Shown: positions 35,128 through 43,387 of the stretch, in pieces | How positions within the stretch are numbered: the first letter of the stretch is position 1 | How the letters are laid out: each line of letters starts with the position of its first letter | Source: Herbidospora sakaeratensis | GTDB taxonomy: Bacteria; Actinomycetota; Actinomycetes; Streptosporangiales; Streptosporangiaceae | NCBI RefSeq assembly: GCF_001570525.1 | Contig: NZ_BBXC01000014.1 | Coordinates: 83,458 to 147,457, forward strand | Reading direction: 5' to 3' | Length of the DNA stretch: 64,000 nt | Notes under the pieces: generated by a model | What the model saw: the letters and a program-made list of their open reading frames with translations, nothing else | The model's database searches: none | Told to the model about the DNA's origin: nothing | Translations under genes and position numbers: made by a program

Positions 35128-35847
35128 ATGTCTGCTGGCGATGACTCCAACAGGAATCTGTCAACGGCGCTTCGCCATCGATGGGAAACATGGGTGCGCG
35201 AAAACGTCGGCAGAGATGAATACCAAGTGCGTGTCGCGACGGACGCCGCTATAAATGCTTTGTATCAAGGCGCCACAAGCGAGGTCGCTGCGGCTGCAGC
35301 GAAGTCAGCCGCCGAATCGGCTACTGCGGTACAGCCACAGGCCCCCTACGAGGGCATCTCCGCGCGCGAGTCGAGTCCGGCAGGCGCAATGGACAGACCC
35401 GAGCGGCTCGACGCTGATCAGCGTAGGTCCCACCAGGCGTATCCGGCGGCCATCATGGGAACGGCGCGACGTGTCCAACAGCGTATGCAATTCGCTCAGG
35501 GAGGATCTATCATCTTCCTCACTTTTTGTGTCGAACGTCCAGGCATGCCCATGGTGCCGGTTGAAATGAAAGGCCCTTTTCTGGAGGGCGCAATCTCCGA
35601 GAACGATTCCGTCGAGATCTCAAGCGGAAATTCAAGTCGGGGCCGAATTTGCACGAACTCTGTCTATAATCGGACCACTGGTTCCGAAGTGAGGATGTCG
35701 AAAGGCTTCTCGGCGGCTTGGTCGACGATGCAGGCGACGCAGAACAAGGGCATGATCGGATGCCAGATTGTCCTGGTGATCGTTGTGCTCGTGGTGATAC
35801 TCGCGATCTGGGGATTCGTAGCGGTCAACTTCTTCTCCAGAATGTGA
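35128..35847 (+). CDS. C-tail-anchored membrane protein with OB-like domain
   Basis: 239 aa. The N-terminal region (about 1-100) is Ala/Ser-rich. Residues about 115-195 (QRMQFAQGGSIIFLTFCVER, VPVEMKGPFLEGAISENDSV, SRGRICTNSVYNRTTGSEV) follow a pattern seen in actinomycete OB-fold-like domains ('..pvp.ql.g..f.G.i.dGd.Vev...r.....a..v.nlttg'). The C-terminus is a single strongly hydrophobic helix (CQIVLVIVVLVVILAIWGFV) with only FFSRM outside. Probably works with the upstream low-complexity protein. Function unknown; codon use is less GC-biased than flanking core genes. Confidence 0.65.
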   Translation: MSAGDDSNRNLSTALRHRWETWVRENVGRDEYQVRVATDAAINALYQGATSEVAAAAAKSAAESATAVQPQAPYEGISARESSPAGAMDRPERLDADQRRSHQAYPAAIMGTARRVQQRMQFAQGGSIIFLTFCVERPGMPMVPVEMKGPFLEGAISENDSVEISSGNSSRGRICTNSVYNRTTGSEVRMSKGFSAAWSTMQATQNKGMIGCQIVLVIVVLVVILAIWGFVAVNFFSRM

Positions 35848-36679
35848 TCAGGCTCGGTCCGTGGGTGCGACGTTGGTGACCGTGTACGTCGTGCACTCGA
35901 GACCCGCATGGACACCATCCGCAAGGTGCCGGCCTGCCAGGACGGAGCGCACACCCGGAGACTATGGGGCCGACCACCCGTGCCCCAGAAAAACGGCAGG
36001 GGAGTCGGTTCAGCTGCCGCAGGCACAACTTCGGCGGTTGGCGCAGGGGATCGGCGGGCGGGATGGTGGCGCGTCCAGTGCGGGTGGGGTAGATCGACAG
36101 GGTTGGATGGCCAGGCGAAGAAGACGCTCAACACGCTGGCCAGCCTCAACCAGCCCGACCACCAGGAGCCACAGCTCATACGTCACCCGCATGAGGATGA
36201 GCGAGTGCGACGCTGTTTCACAGGTGGCGCCGCCAACATCCGCAAGGAGTTCCAGCACATCACCGTGAGCGCCGGCCTCGACGGCACGCGGACGCCCCGC
36301 GAGTTCGTCTCGATCACGAGCCCCCACGGCGTTCGCATCCAGACGATCGCGCCGCCCCCGTGTCACGGAGTCCGTCTTCGACCGCAACTCGGCCCGGAGA
36401 TCACGCAAAGAGCTGCGGCAATGGACACGATCTTCGGAGCCAAGGAAAAGTCCGCCTGAGTTGGCTCCCCGCGACCCCAAAGATCGAAAAAGGGCTCTGG
36501 AGATTCTCCGAAACCCTTCGCGACCTGTATTGATCTGGTGGCGTCCGCCGGCACGCGACGAATCTCGGCATCGGTGGTCAGCCGACCGCACCCGCGTTCG
36601 CTGGGATGTCGACATCGGCCACGAAGACCTTCAGCGGCCCCTATGCAACCCTTTGCCGCGCTCTGGACATCTTGAGGGT
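35848..36679. other. degraded stretch holding an integrase remnant
   Basis: No intact gene. The part from about 36178 to 36459 is a recombinase remnant (separate entry). The rest (35848-36177 and 36460-36679) is uninterpretable, with mixed frames. Confidence 0.5.
36178..36459 (+). pseudogene. tyrosine recombinase (integrase) C-terminal remnant
   Basis: The frame ending at TGA 36457 includes TGGAANIRKEFQHITVSAGL, then DGTRTPREFVSI, SPHGVRIQTIA and EITQRAAAMDTIFGAKEKSA. Intact actinomycete phage/AICE integrases read '..n.rr.fr.itkaAGL.....PRELRHsFvSi.S..Gv.ie.ia.lvGH...ttt..YrhqlrPvi..ga..MD.if'. Here 'LRHS' is missing exactly between PRE and FVSI, and the GH...Y block is scrambled. The catalytic His, Arg and Tyr are therefore lost. 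Its nearness to two tRNA genes (37479-37635) fits an old tRNA-targeting element. Confidence 0.65.
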
Positions 36680-37003
36680 ATGAGCACCTCGGGCCGCGCC
36701 CCTTCTTCCTCCACCCTCTCCCGTCCTGCCGGACCCCTGCGCGCGACACCCTGCACCATGCTGATCATGCAATACCTGGCCGCCGCTCGCCGCCAGGGCA
36801 TGGCCGCGCACGGGTACGCGATCGCGCGCGGCACCGGCCTGCGGTCGACGACGGTCTACGCCGTGCTGGAGCGGCTGGAGCAGCGCGGGCTGATCGTCAC
36901 CGAAACGGCGTCGACCGGCCGCCGGCACCGCCGGATGTGCCGGCTCACCCCTGCCGGCGTGACGGCAGCGGCGGATCTGGCGCGGCGCCGGACCACGACC
37001 TGA
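36680..37003 (+). CDS. PadR-like winged-helix regulator
   Basis: 107 aa from ATG 36680. TPCTMLIMQYLAAARRQGMAAHGYAIARG, split by a short turn, then the recognition helix LRSTTVYAVLERLEQRGLIV and the wing TGRRHRRMCRLTPAGV. This is the PadR-s1 pattern (GYxI, VYxxLxRLExxG), shorter than usual with no C-terminal dimer helix beyond ADLARRR. It is intact amid degraded DNA. Target unknown; no divergent partner seen. Confidence 0.72.
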   Translation: MSTSGRAPSSSTLSRPAGPLRATPCTMLIMQYLAAARRQGMAAHGYAIARGTGLRSTTVYAVLERLEQRGLIVTETASTGRRHRRMCRLTPAGVTAAADLARRRTTT

Positions 37004-37478
37004 TCACCACCGAAAGCCACGAAGGGCCCATGGGCACATGCGTCCACAGGCTCAGACGGCCCGTCTGTCGGTGACCATTTCATCCCACAGCGGTTGCCCG
37101 GGATCGCAGTAGCAGATGGCCGACGTCACGCTGGGCACCAGTAAAGAGGCAAGCCAGCCGATCGATGGCACATCGCTCGACTGACGACTTCCCATCCAGG
37201 CTCTGCGTGCCCAGCGAAGCGATCAAAATGAACCGAGCGAAGCGAGCAGCATCCCGAGCGAAGCGAGGCCGTTCCAGGGAGCGCGAGGGGCGGAGCCCTT
37301 CGCCAGGAGCGCAGCGACCCGGAGCGACAGCGACGTAGGGACCGCGAAGCGGGCCGGGGGAGCGTGAGGGGGCGAAGCCCCCTGACAGCGGGGGGTTCGG
37401 GGGGTCGTCCCCCCGTATAAACGAAGAAGACCCGCGGAGCGGCCCAAGCCGCGACCGCAGGTCGCCCGTCTTCGAGAG
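37004..37478. repeat. intergenic with dispersed GAGCGAAGCGAG-type repeat
   Basis: The best-conserved part of the repeat is 37235-37311; similarity continues to about 37440. Short units such as CGAGCGAAGCGAG recur several times, and the element contains the perfect hairpin at 37398-37415. It lies directly downstream (minus strand) of tRNA-Val(GAC), the same arrangement as at 62.8-63.0 kb. No gene seen. Confidence 0.75.
37398..37415 (-). terminator. G/C hairpin downstream of the tRNA pair
   Basis: CGGGGGG-TCGT-CCCCCCG, a perfect 7-bp stem with a tetraloop. It is found again at 59355-59372 and 62963-62980 downstream of the other tRNA-Val sequences. Probably ends tRNA transcription; there is no T-run. 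Confidence 0.5.
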
Positions 37479-37550
37479 TGGACGATACAGGGATTGAACC
37501 TGTGACCTCTTCCGTGTCAGGGAAGCGCTCTCCCGCTGAGCTAATCGTCC
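37479..37550 (-). tRNA. tRNA-Val (GAC)
   Basis: Full cloverleaf on the minus strand: acceptor GGACGAT/ATCGTCC, D arm GCTC...GAGC, anticodon arm with CCTGACACGG (GAC) and T arm ACAGG-TTCAATC-CCTGT. Discriminator A; CCA not encoded. Confidence 0.95.
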
Positions 37551-37563
37551 AAGCAACTTTCCG

Positions 37564-37635
37564 AGCGGAAGACGGGATTCGAACCCGCGACCCTCACCTT
37601 GGCAAGGTGATGCTCTACCCCTGAGCCACTTCCGC
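37564..37635 (-). tRNA. tRNA-Gly (GCC)
   Basis: Acceptor GCGGAAG/CTTCCGC, anticodon arm CACCT-TGCCAAG-GTG region with anticodon GCC, and T arm GCGGG-TTCGAAT-CCCGT. It is 13 bp upstream of tRNA-Val(GAC) on the same strand, probably co-transcribed. Confidence 0.95.
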
Positions 37636-37733
37636 TTGCGCCCCCGGTCTGTTCCCCGGGCTCACGCAGAGAACACTAGCGAATCTTCGCCCGACCCCCA
37701 AATCGATGACACGCGTAAGGAGCTAACATGCTC

Positions 37734-37751
37734 CACGATAGTTACATCGTG
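37734..37751. promoter_or_regulatory. inverted repeat before hutH
   Basis: CACGAT-N6-ATCGTG, ending 10 bp before the hutH start codon. Position and symmetry suit a repressor site that would block transcription or initiation; the regulator is unknown. Confidence 0.45.
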
Positions 37752-37761
37752 AGGGAGCGCC

Positions 37762-39297
37762 ATGAGCGAAGTCGTGCGGATCGGAGACCTGACCTTCGAG
37801 GACGTCGTCCACGTAGCCCGCCGAGGCGGCCACGTCGCCCTGACGGAAGACGCCGTCGCCGAGATGGCCGCGGCGAGAGGCCGCATCGAAGAACTCGCCG
37901 AGGGCGACACCCCGGCCTACGGCGTCTCCACCGGCTTCGGCGCCCTGGCGACCAGGCACATCGACCCCGAACTCCGTGCCCAGCTCCAGCGCAGCCTGAT
38001 CCGCTCCCACGCCGCCGGCAACGGCCCCGAGGTCGAGACCGAGGTCGTCCGGGCCCTCATGCTCCTGAGGCTCCGCACCCTCGCGACCGGCCACACCGGA
38101 GTCCGCCCGGAGACGGCCAGGGTGCTGGAAAGCCTCCTCAACGCCCACATCACCCCCGTCGTCCACGAATACGGCTCGCTGGGCTGCTCCGGCGACCTGG
38201 CCCCCCTCTCCCACGTCGCCCTCACGATCATGGGCGAAGGCCAGGTCAGAGACGCGAAAGGCACACAGAGGCCCACGGGAGAAGCGCTCAAGGAAGCGGG
38301 CATCGAGCCCGTGGAGCTCGCCGCCAAGGAGGGGCTCGCGCTCGTCAACGGCACCGACGGCATGCTCGGCATGCTCATCCTCGCCCTCGCCGACCTCGGC
38401 AACCTGCTCAAGGTCGCCGACATCTCCGCCGCGATGTCGGTAGAGGCCCTGCTCGGCACCGACGCCGTCTTCGCCGACGACCTGCAGAAGCTGCGGCCCC
38501 ACCCGGGCCAGCGCGCCTCCGCCGCCAACCTCCGCGTTCTCCTGGCGGAGTCGGAGATCATGGCGTCCCACCGCGACGGCTCCTGCACCCGCGTGCAGGA
38601 CGCCTACTCGCTCCGCTGCGCCCCCCAGGTCGCCGGCGCCGCGCGCGACACCGCCGACCACGCCGCCCTCGTCGCCGGCAGGGAGCTCCAGTCGGCCATC
38701 GACAACCCCGTCGTCCTCCACGACGGCCGGGTCGAGTCGAACGGCAACTTCCACGGCGCGCCCGTCGGCTACGTCCTCGACTTCCTGGCCATCGCGGTGG
38801 CCGACGTCGCGTCGATGGCCGAGCGGCGGACCGACCGCATGCTCGACGTCGCGCGCAGCCACGGCCTGCCCGCGTTCCTCGCGCACGATCCGGGCGTCGA
38901 CTCGGGGCACATGATCGCCCAGTACACCCAGGCCGCCATCGTCTCCGAACTCAAGAGGCTGGCGGTGCCGGCGAGCGTCGACTCGATCCCGTCGTCGGCG
39001 ATGCAGGAGGACCACGTCTCCATGGGCTGGTCGGCCGCGCGGAAGTTGCGCACGGCGATCGACGGGCTGACGCGGGTGCTCGCCATCGAGACGCTCACCG
39101 CCGCCCGCGCGCTCGACCTGCGCGCGCCGCACCGGCCCGCTCCAGGAACCGGCGCGGCGCTGGCGCTGGTCCGCGAGTCGGTGGCGGGGCCGGGGCCCGA
39201 CCGGTTCCTGGCGCCCGAGATCGAGTCGGTCGTGCGCCTCGTCGCCTCGGGCGCGCTGGTCGAGGCGGTGGAGAAGATCACAGGCCAACTCGCCTAG
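37762..39297 (+). CDS. hutH: histidine ammonia-lyase
   Basis: 511 aa, normal length. Catalytic Tyr loop YGVSTGFGALATRHI. The MIO-forming tripeptide lies in GSLGCSGDLAPLSH: residues 142-144 are Cys-Ser-Gly rather than Ala-Ser-Gly, a variant I recall from Streptomyces HutH. Other features: LVNGTDGMLGM, AQEDHVSMG-like SSAMQEDHVSMGWSA, and QDAYSLRCAPQVAGA. Deaminates histidine to urocanate, the first step of histidine use. GAGGGA precedes ATG 37762. Other hut genes are not adjacent. Inverted repeat upstream may be an operator. Confidence 0.93.
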   Translation: MSEVVRIGDLTFEDVVHVARRGGHVALTEDAVAEMAAARGRIEELAEGDTPAYGVSTGFGALATRHIDPELRAQLQRSLIRSHAAGNGPEVETEVVRALMLLRLRTLATGHTGVRPETARVLESLLNAHITPVVHEYGSLGCSGDLAPLSHVALTIMGEGQVRDAKGTQRPTGEALKEAGIEPVELAAKEGLALVNGTDGMLGMLILALADLGNLLKVADISAAMSVEALLGTDAVFADDLQKLRPHPGQRASAANLRVLLAESEIMASHRDGSCTRVQDAYSLRCAPQVAGAARDTADHAALVAGRELQSAIDNPVVLHDGRVESNGNFHGAPVGYVLDFLAIAVADVASMAERRTDRMLDVARSHGLPAFLAHDPGVDSGHMIAQYTQAAIVSELKRLAVPASVDSIPSSAMQEDHVSMGWSAARKLRTAIDGLTRVLAIETLTAARALDLRAPHRPAPGTGAALALVRESVAGPGPDRFLAPEIESVVRLVASGALVEAVEKITGQLA

Positions 39298-39357
39298 TTA
39301 CGGCTCCGCCCGCCACGGCCCCCGCCGCCGTCGCCGCCGCTCAGGGCGAAAGGGCGC

Positions 39358-39747
39358 TCACCGGCCGCTCCCGGCGAGGTCGGCGACGAGTTCCACCTCG
39401 ACCACCAGGCCGGGCCGGAACAGCCGCGACACCTCGACGGTCGTGCTGGCCGGCGGGGGAGAGGGCATATAGCGCCCTCGCACGGCGGCGTGGTCGAGCA
39501 GCCCGTCCATGTCGGTCAGGAAGGTGCGGATGTGCACGACGTCCTCGAAGGTGCCCCCTTGATCTTCGAGGATGAGCCGGAGGTGCTCGTACACGACCTC
39601 GGACTGTCTCGTCATGTCGCCGGGCCCGACGACCTCGCCGGCGGCGTCGACGGCGACCTGGCCCGAGACGAAGAGCAGGTCGCCGGTCCGGGCCGCGTGG
39701 GAGTAGCGCCCGTTCGTGGCGGGAACGGTGGGCGGGTTCAGCTTCAC
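39358..39747 (-). CDS. RidA-family (YjgF/YER057c) protein
   Basis: 129 aa with a GTG start overlapping the stop of the upstream dehydrogenase by 4 nt (GTGA). YSHAARTGDLLFVSGQVAVD, TRQSEVVYEHLRLILEDQGG, VVHIRTFLTDM and the C-terminal ASTTVEVSRLFRPGLVVEVELVA follow the RidA fold. The arginine expected for imine deaminase activity could be the R in the VSRLFRPG part. Removes reactive enamines/imines in known relatives. Confidence 0.88.
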   Translation of the reverse strand: MKLNPPTVPATNGRYSHAARTGDLLFVSGQVAVDAAGEVVGPGDMTRQSEVVYEHLRLILEDQGGTFEDVVHIRTFLTDMDGLLDHAAVRGRYMPSPPPASTTVEVSRLFRPGLVVEVELVADLAGSGR

Positions 39748-40565
39748 GGCAGTTCCAGCAGGGCGGGCACGATGCCCGTGACGTCGCCCTCGCCGTGCCC
39801 GGCCTCGGCGGCCCGGGCGTAGCGGTCGCGGGCGGCGGCGGCGAGGGTCTGCACCTCGCCGGGGCCCTCGGTCGCGAGGGTGAGGTCCTTGGCGGCGAGG
39901 GCCAGCTTGAACCGGGTCTCCGGCACGCCCTCCTCGACCACCGGCCGCAGCCGTTCGCCGGCCGCGCCGAGCAGGGTCGCGTCGAGCAGGTCGAAGTAGT
40001 CGGCGGCCGACAGGCCGAGCCGCTGGACGTAGGCGAGGTTCTCGGCCAGCAGCACCTGCACCGACAACTGCCCGGCCATCACGGCGAGCTTCATCTTCGC
40101 GCCCGAACCGAGTTCCCCGTAGTGGTGGACGATGCCGAACACCCCGAGCACGTCCCTGACCTGGTCGACGTCGGCCGCGTCGCCCCCGGCGATCACCCGC
40201 AGCTTGCCTTCGGCGGCGGGCCCGACCGTGCCGAGCACGGGCGCGTCGACCAGTCTGACGTCATCGGGCAACTGAGCGCGCACCTCGGCCACGGCGTCGG
40301 GCCCGATGGTGGACATCTCCACCCAGATCGTCCCGGCCGACAGGCCCGGCTTCGCCGCCTCGACCACCTCGGCCACGGCGGCGGGGTTCGACAACATCGA
40401 GATGACGATCGGCGCGCCCGACACCGCCTCGGCGGCCGAATCGGCCACGGCCGCGCCGTCGAGCTCCTTGCGCGTGCGGTTCCACACGGTCACCTTCTGG
40501 CCCGCGGCGACGAGGCGGCGGGCCATGGGGGAACCCATGTTCCCCAATCCCAGAAAAGCGATCAC
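39744..40565 (-). CDS. beta-hydroxyacid dehydrogenase (HIBADH/GLYR family)
   Basis: 273 aa with a GTG start. N-terminal FLGLGNMGSPMARRLVAAG (GxGxMG NAD(P) motif), WVEMSTIGPDAV, DAPVLGTVGPAAEGKLRVIAGG (substrate loop), catalytic Lys in GSGAKMKLAVM and KLALAAKDLTLA near the end. The substrate is a 3-hydroxyacid or related small acid. Forms an operon with RidA and is transcribed divergently from a LysR regulator, which is its likely controller. Confidence 0.9.
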   Translation of the reverse strand: MIAFLGLGNMGSPMARRLVAAGQKVTVWNRTRKELDGAAVADSAAEAVSGAPIVISMLSNPAAVAEVVEAAKPGLSAGTIWVEMSTIGPDAVAEVRAQLPDDVRLVDAPVLGTVGPAAEGKLRVIAGGDAADVDQVRDVLGVFGIVHHYGELGSGAKMKLAVMAGQLSVQVLLAENLAYVQRLGLSAADYFDLLDATLLGAAGERLRPVVEEGVPETRFKLALAAKDLTLATEGPGEVQTLAAAARDRYARAAEAGHGEGDVTGIVPALLELP

Positions 40566-40652
40566 ATTTCGACCCTAGCCCTGCTCAAGGCATTCCACCA
40601 ACGCGTACATTTCATGGAAGGCATGCGGTCATGGAATGTCAAAGGGGGCGCC

Positions 40653-41594
40653 GTGTTCGACACCGACGCGCTGCGCCTGATCGACGCGGTGGCCCGGCTG
40701 GGCTCCTTCACGGCGGCGGCCGTGGAGCTCCAGTACACGCAGTCGGCCGTCTCGCGGCGCGTGGCCGCGCTGGAGTCGCGCGCGGGCGGGCCGCTGTTCG
40801 AGCGGCTGCCCCGGGGGGTGCGCCTCACCCCCGCCGGGGCCACCCTCCACCGGCACACCCGTGAGGTGCTCGAACGCCTCCAGCGGGCCGAGGAGGAACT
40901 GGCCGCCGTCCACCGGGGGACCGGCGGGCGGCTCCGCGTGGGCGCCTTCGCGACGGCCAACGCCGCGCTGGTCCCGGCCGCGCTGAAGGACTACCGGGCC
41001 GCCTTCCCCGCCGTCGACACCACCCTCATCGAGGGCATGACCGGCCATCTCGTCGAGCGGCTCGACCAGGGCGCCATCGACGTCGCCGTGGTCAGCGACT
41101 ACCCGGCCGGGCTCGACGCGCCGCCCTCGATCGCCCTCGAACCGCTGCTGGAGGAGGAGTTCCTCGTCGGCCTGCCCGCCGGGCACCGGCTGGCCGACCG
41201 GGCCGAGATCGACCTGCGCGACCTGCGCGACGACAACTGGATCGAGGGCGCCCGCCCCGGCCAGGGCCTCATGCTGGCCGCCGCGTGCGCCGCCGCCGGG
41301 TTCACCCCGAGGGTCGGCATGCGGGTGGGGGAGTGGACGGCCAAGCTCGGCTTCGTCGCCGCCGGGCTGGGCGTCACCCTCGTCCCGGCGCTGGCGACCC
41401 AGGGCATGCGGCCCGACCTGGTGCTGCGCCCGATCGCCGCGAACGCCCCGCGCCGGACCGTGTTCGCGGCGCTGCCGCGCGTGGCGCTGCCCGCCGCCCG
41501 GGAGCTGACGCGAGTGCTCCGGGAGGCCGCTGGGAGAATGGCCGGATGCACGACGCCTTCGCCCACGTCGCGGGCCGTCTGGCCACCGGCCTGA
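40653..41594 (+). CDS. LysR-family transcriptional regulator
   Basis: 313 aa from GTG 40653 with AAAGGGGG just upstream (ATG 40623 is possible). HTH: LRLIDAVARLGSFTAAAVELQYTQSAVSRRVAALESRAG, cut by LFERLPRGVRLTPAG. The effector domain starts at LRVGAFATANAALVPAAL. The gap to the divergent dehydrogenase has arms CATTCCA (40590-40596) and TGGAATG (40632-40638), a possible LysR site. The 3' end overlaps pabB by 49 nt. Confidence 0.9.
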   Translation: MFDTDALRLIDAVARLGSFTAAAVELQYTQSAVSRRVAALESRAGGPLFERLPRGVRLTPAGATLHRHTREVLERLQRAEEELAAVHRGTGGRLRVGAFATANAALVPAALKDYRAAFPAVDTTLIEGMTGHLVERLDQGAIDVAVVSDYPAGLDAPPSIALEPLLEEEFLVGLPAGHRLADRAEIDLRDLRDDNWIEGARPGQGLMLAAACAAAGFTPRVGMRVGEWTAKLGFVAAGLGVTLVPALATQGMRPDLVLRPIAANAPRRTVFAALPRVALPAARELTRVLREAAGRMAGCTTPSPTSRAVWPPA

Positions 41595-42544
41595 GCGACG
41601 TCGCCACCGATCTGGCCGCCCTCGACGAGGGCGGCTGGTGGGCGGTCGTGGTGGAGTTCGAGGGCAAGGTCACCCTGGCCCGCTTCGACCACGTCCGCGA
41701 GGCCCCGCTGCCCGCCCCCACCGGCCCCTGGATCGGGCCGCGCCGCTCCGAGTGGCGCTCGTCCCTCGACCGGGCCGGTTACGAGGCCGGGGTGCGGGCC
41801 ATCCGCGCCCACATCGAGCGCGGCGAGGTCTACCAGGCCAACCTGTGCCGGGTGTTGTCGGCGCCGCTCACCCACCGCAGCGACCCGCTGGCGCTGGCCG
41901 GGCTGCTGGCCGAGGGCAACCCGGCGCCCCACTCGGCGGTGATCCACGTGCCGGGGCTGACCGTGGTGTCGGCCTCGCCGGAGCTCTACCTGGGGCGCAG
42001 CGGCCCGGTGATCACCTCCCGGCCGATCAAGGGGACCGGGGAGACGTACGCCGACCTGCTGGAGAAGGACTACGCCGAGAACGTGATGATCGTCGACCTG
42101 GTCCGCAACGACCTGGGGATCGTCGCCGACGTCGGCTCGGTGACGGTGCCCGAGCTGCTGGCCGTGGAGGAGCATCCCGGGCTGGTGCACCTCGTGTCGA
42201 CCGTCCAGGCGACCACCCGGAGGTCGTGGCCGGAGATCTTCGCCGCGACGTTCCCGCCCGGTTCCGTCACGGGTGCGCCGAAATCGTCCGCGCTGAGCAT
42301 CATCAATGCGCTCGAACCAGCGCCCCGGGGGCCATACTGTGGGGCGGTGGGCTGGGTCGACGCCGATCGGCGCGAGGCCGCCCTGGCGGTGGGCATCCGC
42401 ACCTTCTGGATCACGGGTGAGGAGATCCGCTTCGGCACCGGTGCCGGCATCACATGGGGCTCCGACCCCGGGCACGAATGGCGCGAGACGGAGCTGAAGG
42501 CGTCCCGGCTCATCGCGCTCGCATCCCGCTCAGACGAAGGGTAG
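41546..42544 (+). CDS. pabB: aminodeoxychorismate synthase component I
   Basis: 332 aa from ATG 41546, inside the 3' end of the LysR gene. Chorismate-binding core only, without the N-terminal TrpE-like extension: YEAGVRAIRAHIERGEVYQANLCRVLS, SPELYLGRSG, PIKGTGETY, EKDYAENVMIVDLVRNDLG, FPPGSVTGAPKSSAL, YCGAVGWVD and RFGTGAGITWGSDP. Together with pabC next to it, it makes p-aminobenzoate for folate or a metabolite. The glutaminase (PabA) is not adjacent. Confidence 0.9.
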   Translation: MHDAFAHVAGRLATGLSDVATDLAALDEGGWWAVVVEFEGKVTLARFDHVREAPLPAPTGPWIGPRRSEWRSSLDRAGYEAGVRAIRAHIERGEVYQANLCRVLSAPLTHRSDPLALAGLLAEGNPAPHSAVIHVPGLTVVSASPELYLGRSGPVITSRPIKGTGETYADLLEKDYAENVMIVDLVRNDLGIVADVGSVTVPELLAVEEHPGLVHLVSTVQATTRRSWPEIFAATFPPGSVTGAPKSSALSIINALEPAPRGPYCGAVGWVDADRREAALAVGIRTFWITGEEIRFGTGAGITWGSDPGHEWRETELKASRLIALASRSDEG

Positions 42545-42553
42545 AAGGCTCAC

Positions 42554-43387
42554 ATGGCGGTTCCCATCTGGGTCAACGGCGATCTGATCGCTCCGGAGAA
42601 GGCGGTCGTGTCCGTCTTCGACCACGGGCTCATGGTCGGCGACGGCGTCTTCGAGACGATCAAGGTGACCGACGGCGAGGTCTTCGCCCTCACCCGCCAC
42701 CTCGACCGCCTGGCGCTGTCGGCCAAGCGCATGGACCTCCCCGAACCCGACACGAAGGCCATCGCCGACGGCGTGCGCGAGACCGTCGCGGCGGCTCCGG
42801 CGTGGCCGCTGGGCCGCATCCGCATCACCTACACCAGCGGCCCGGGCCCCCTGGGCAGCGACCGAGGCTCCGAGGGCGCCAACACGATCATCATCGTCGG
42901 CGAGCAGAAGCCGTTCCCGGTCACCGCCGACGTGGTCGTCGTGCCGTGGCCCCGCAACGAGCGCGGCGCGCTGACCGGCGTGAAGTCGACCTCCTACGGC
43001 GACAACGCCAAGGCCCTGGCGTATGCCAAGGAGCGCGGCGGCGGCGAGGCCATCTTCGAGAACCTGGCCGGCAACCTCTGCGAGGGCACCGGCAGCAACA
43101 TCTTCATCGTCAGCGGCGGCCGCCTGATCACCCCGACCCTGTCGTCGGGCTGCCTGGCCGGCGTCACCCGCGCCCTGGCCCTGGAGTGGTACCCCGACGC
43201 CGTCGAGGAGGACGTCCCGCTCGCGGCGCTCTACGACGCCGAAGAGGCCTTCCTGACCTCCACGACCCGCGACATCCAGCCGATCGGCCTGGTCGACGGC
43301 AAGGCCCTGCCGGTCGGTCCCGGCCCGGTCACCCGCGCGGCGATGGAGGCCTTCGCGGCCCGCGCGGCCGACGACCTCGACCCGTGA
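42554..43387 (+). CDS. pabC: aminodeoxychorismate lyase (class IV PLP enzyme)
   Basis: 277 aa. VFDHGLMVGDGVFETIKV at the N-terminus, RIRITYTSGPGPLG, PLP-lysine in GVKSTSYGDNAKALAYAK, EAIFENLAGNLCEGTGSNIF, and FLTSTTRDIQPI. Class IV (BCAT/ADC-lyase/D-AAT) fold. Position 9 bp after pabB supports ADC lyase, releasing p-aminobenzoate and pyruvate; branched-chain aminotransferase cannot be excluded by motif alone. Confidence 0.88.
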   Translation: MAVPIWVNGDLIAPEKAVVSVFDHGLMVGDGVFETIKVTDGEVFALTRHLDRLALSAKRMDLPEPDTKAIADGVRETVAAAPAWPLGRIRITYTSGPGPLGSDRGSEGANTIIIVGEQKPFPVTADVVVVPWPRNERGALTGVKSTSYGDNAKALAYAKERGGGEAIFENLAGNLCEGTGSNIFIVSGGRLITPTLSSGCLAGVTRALALEWYPDAVEEDVPLAALYDAEEAFLTSTTRDIQPIGLVDGKALPVGPGPVTRAAMEAFAARAADDLDP

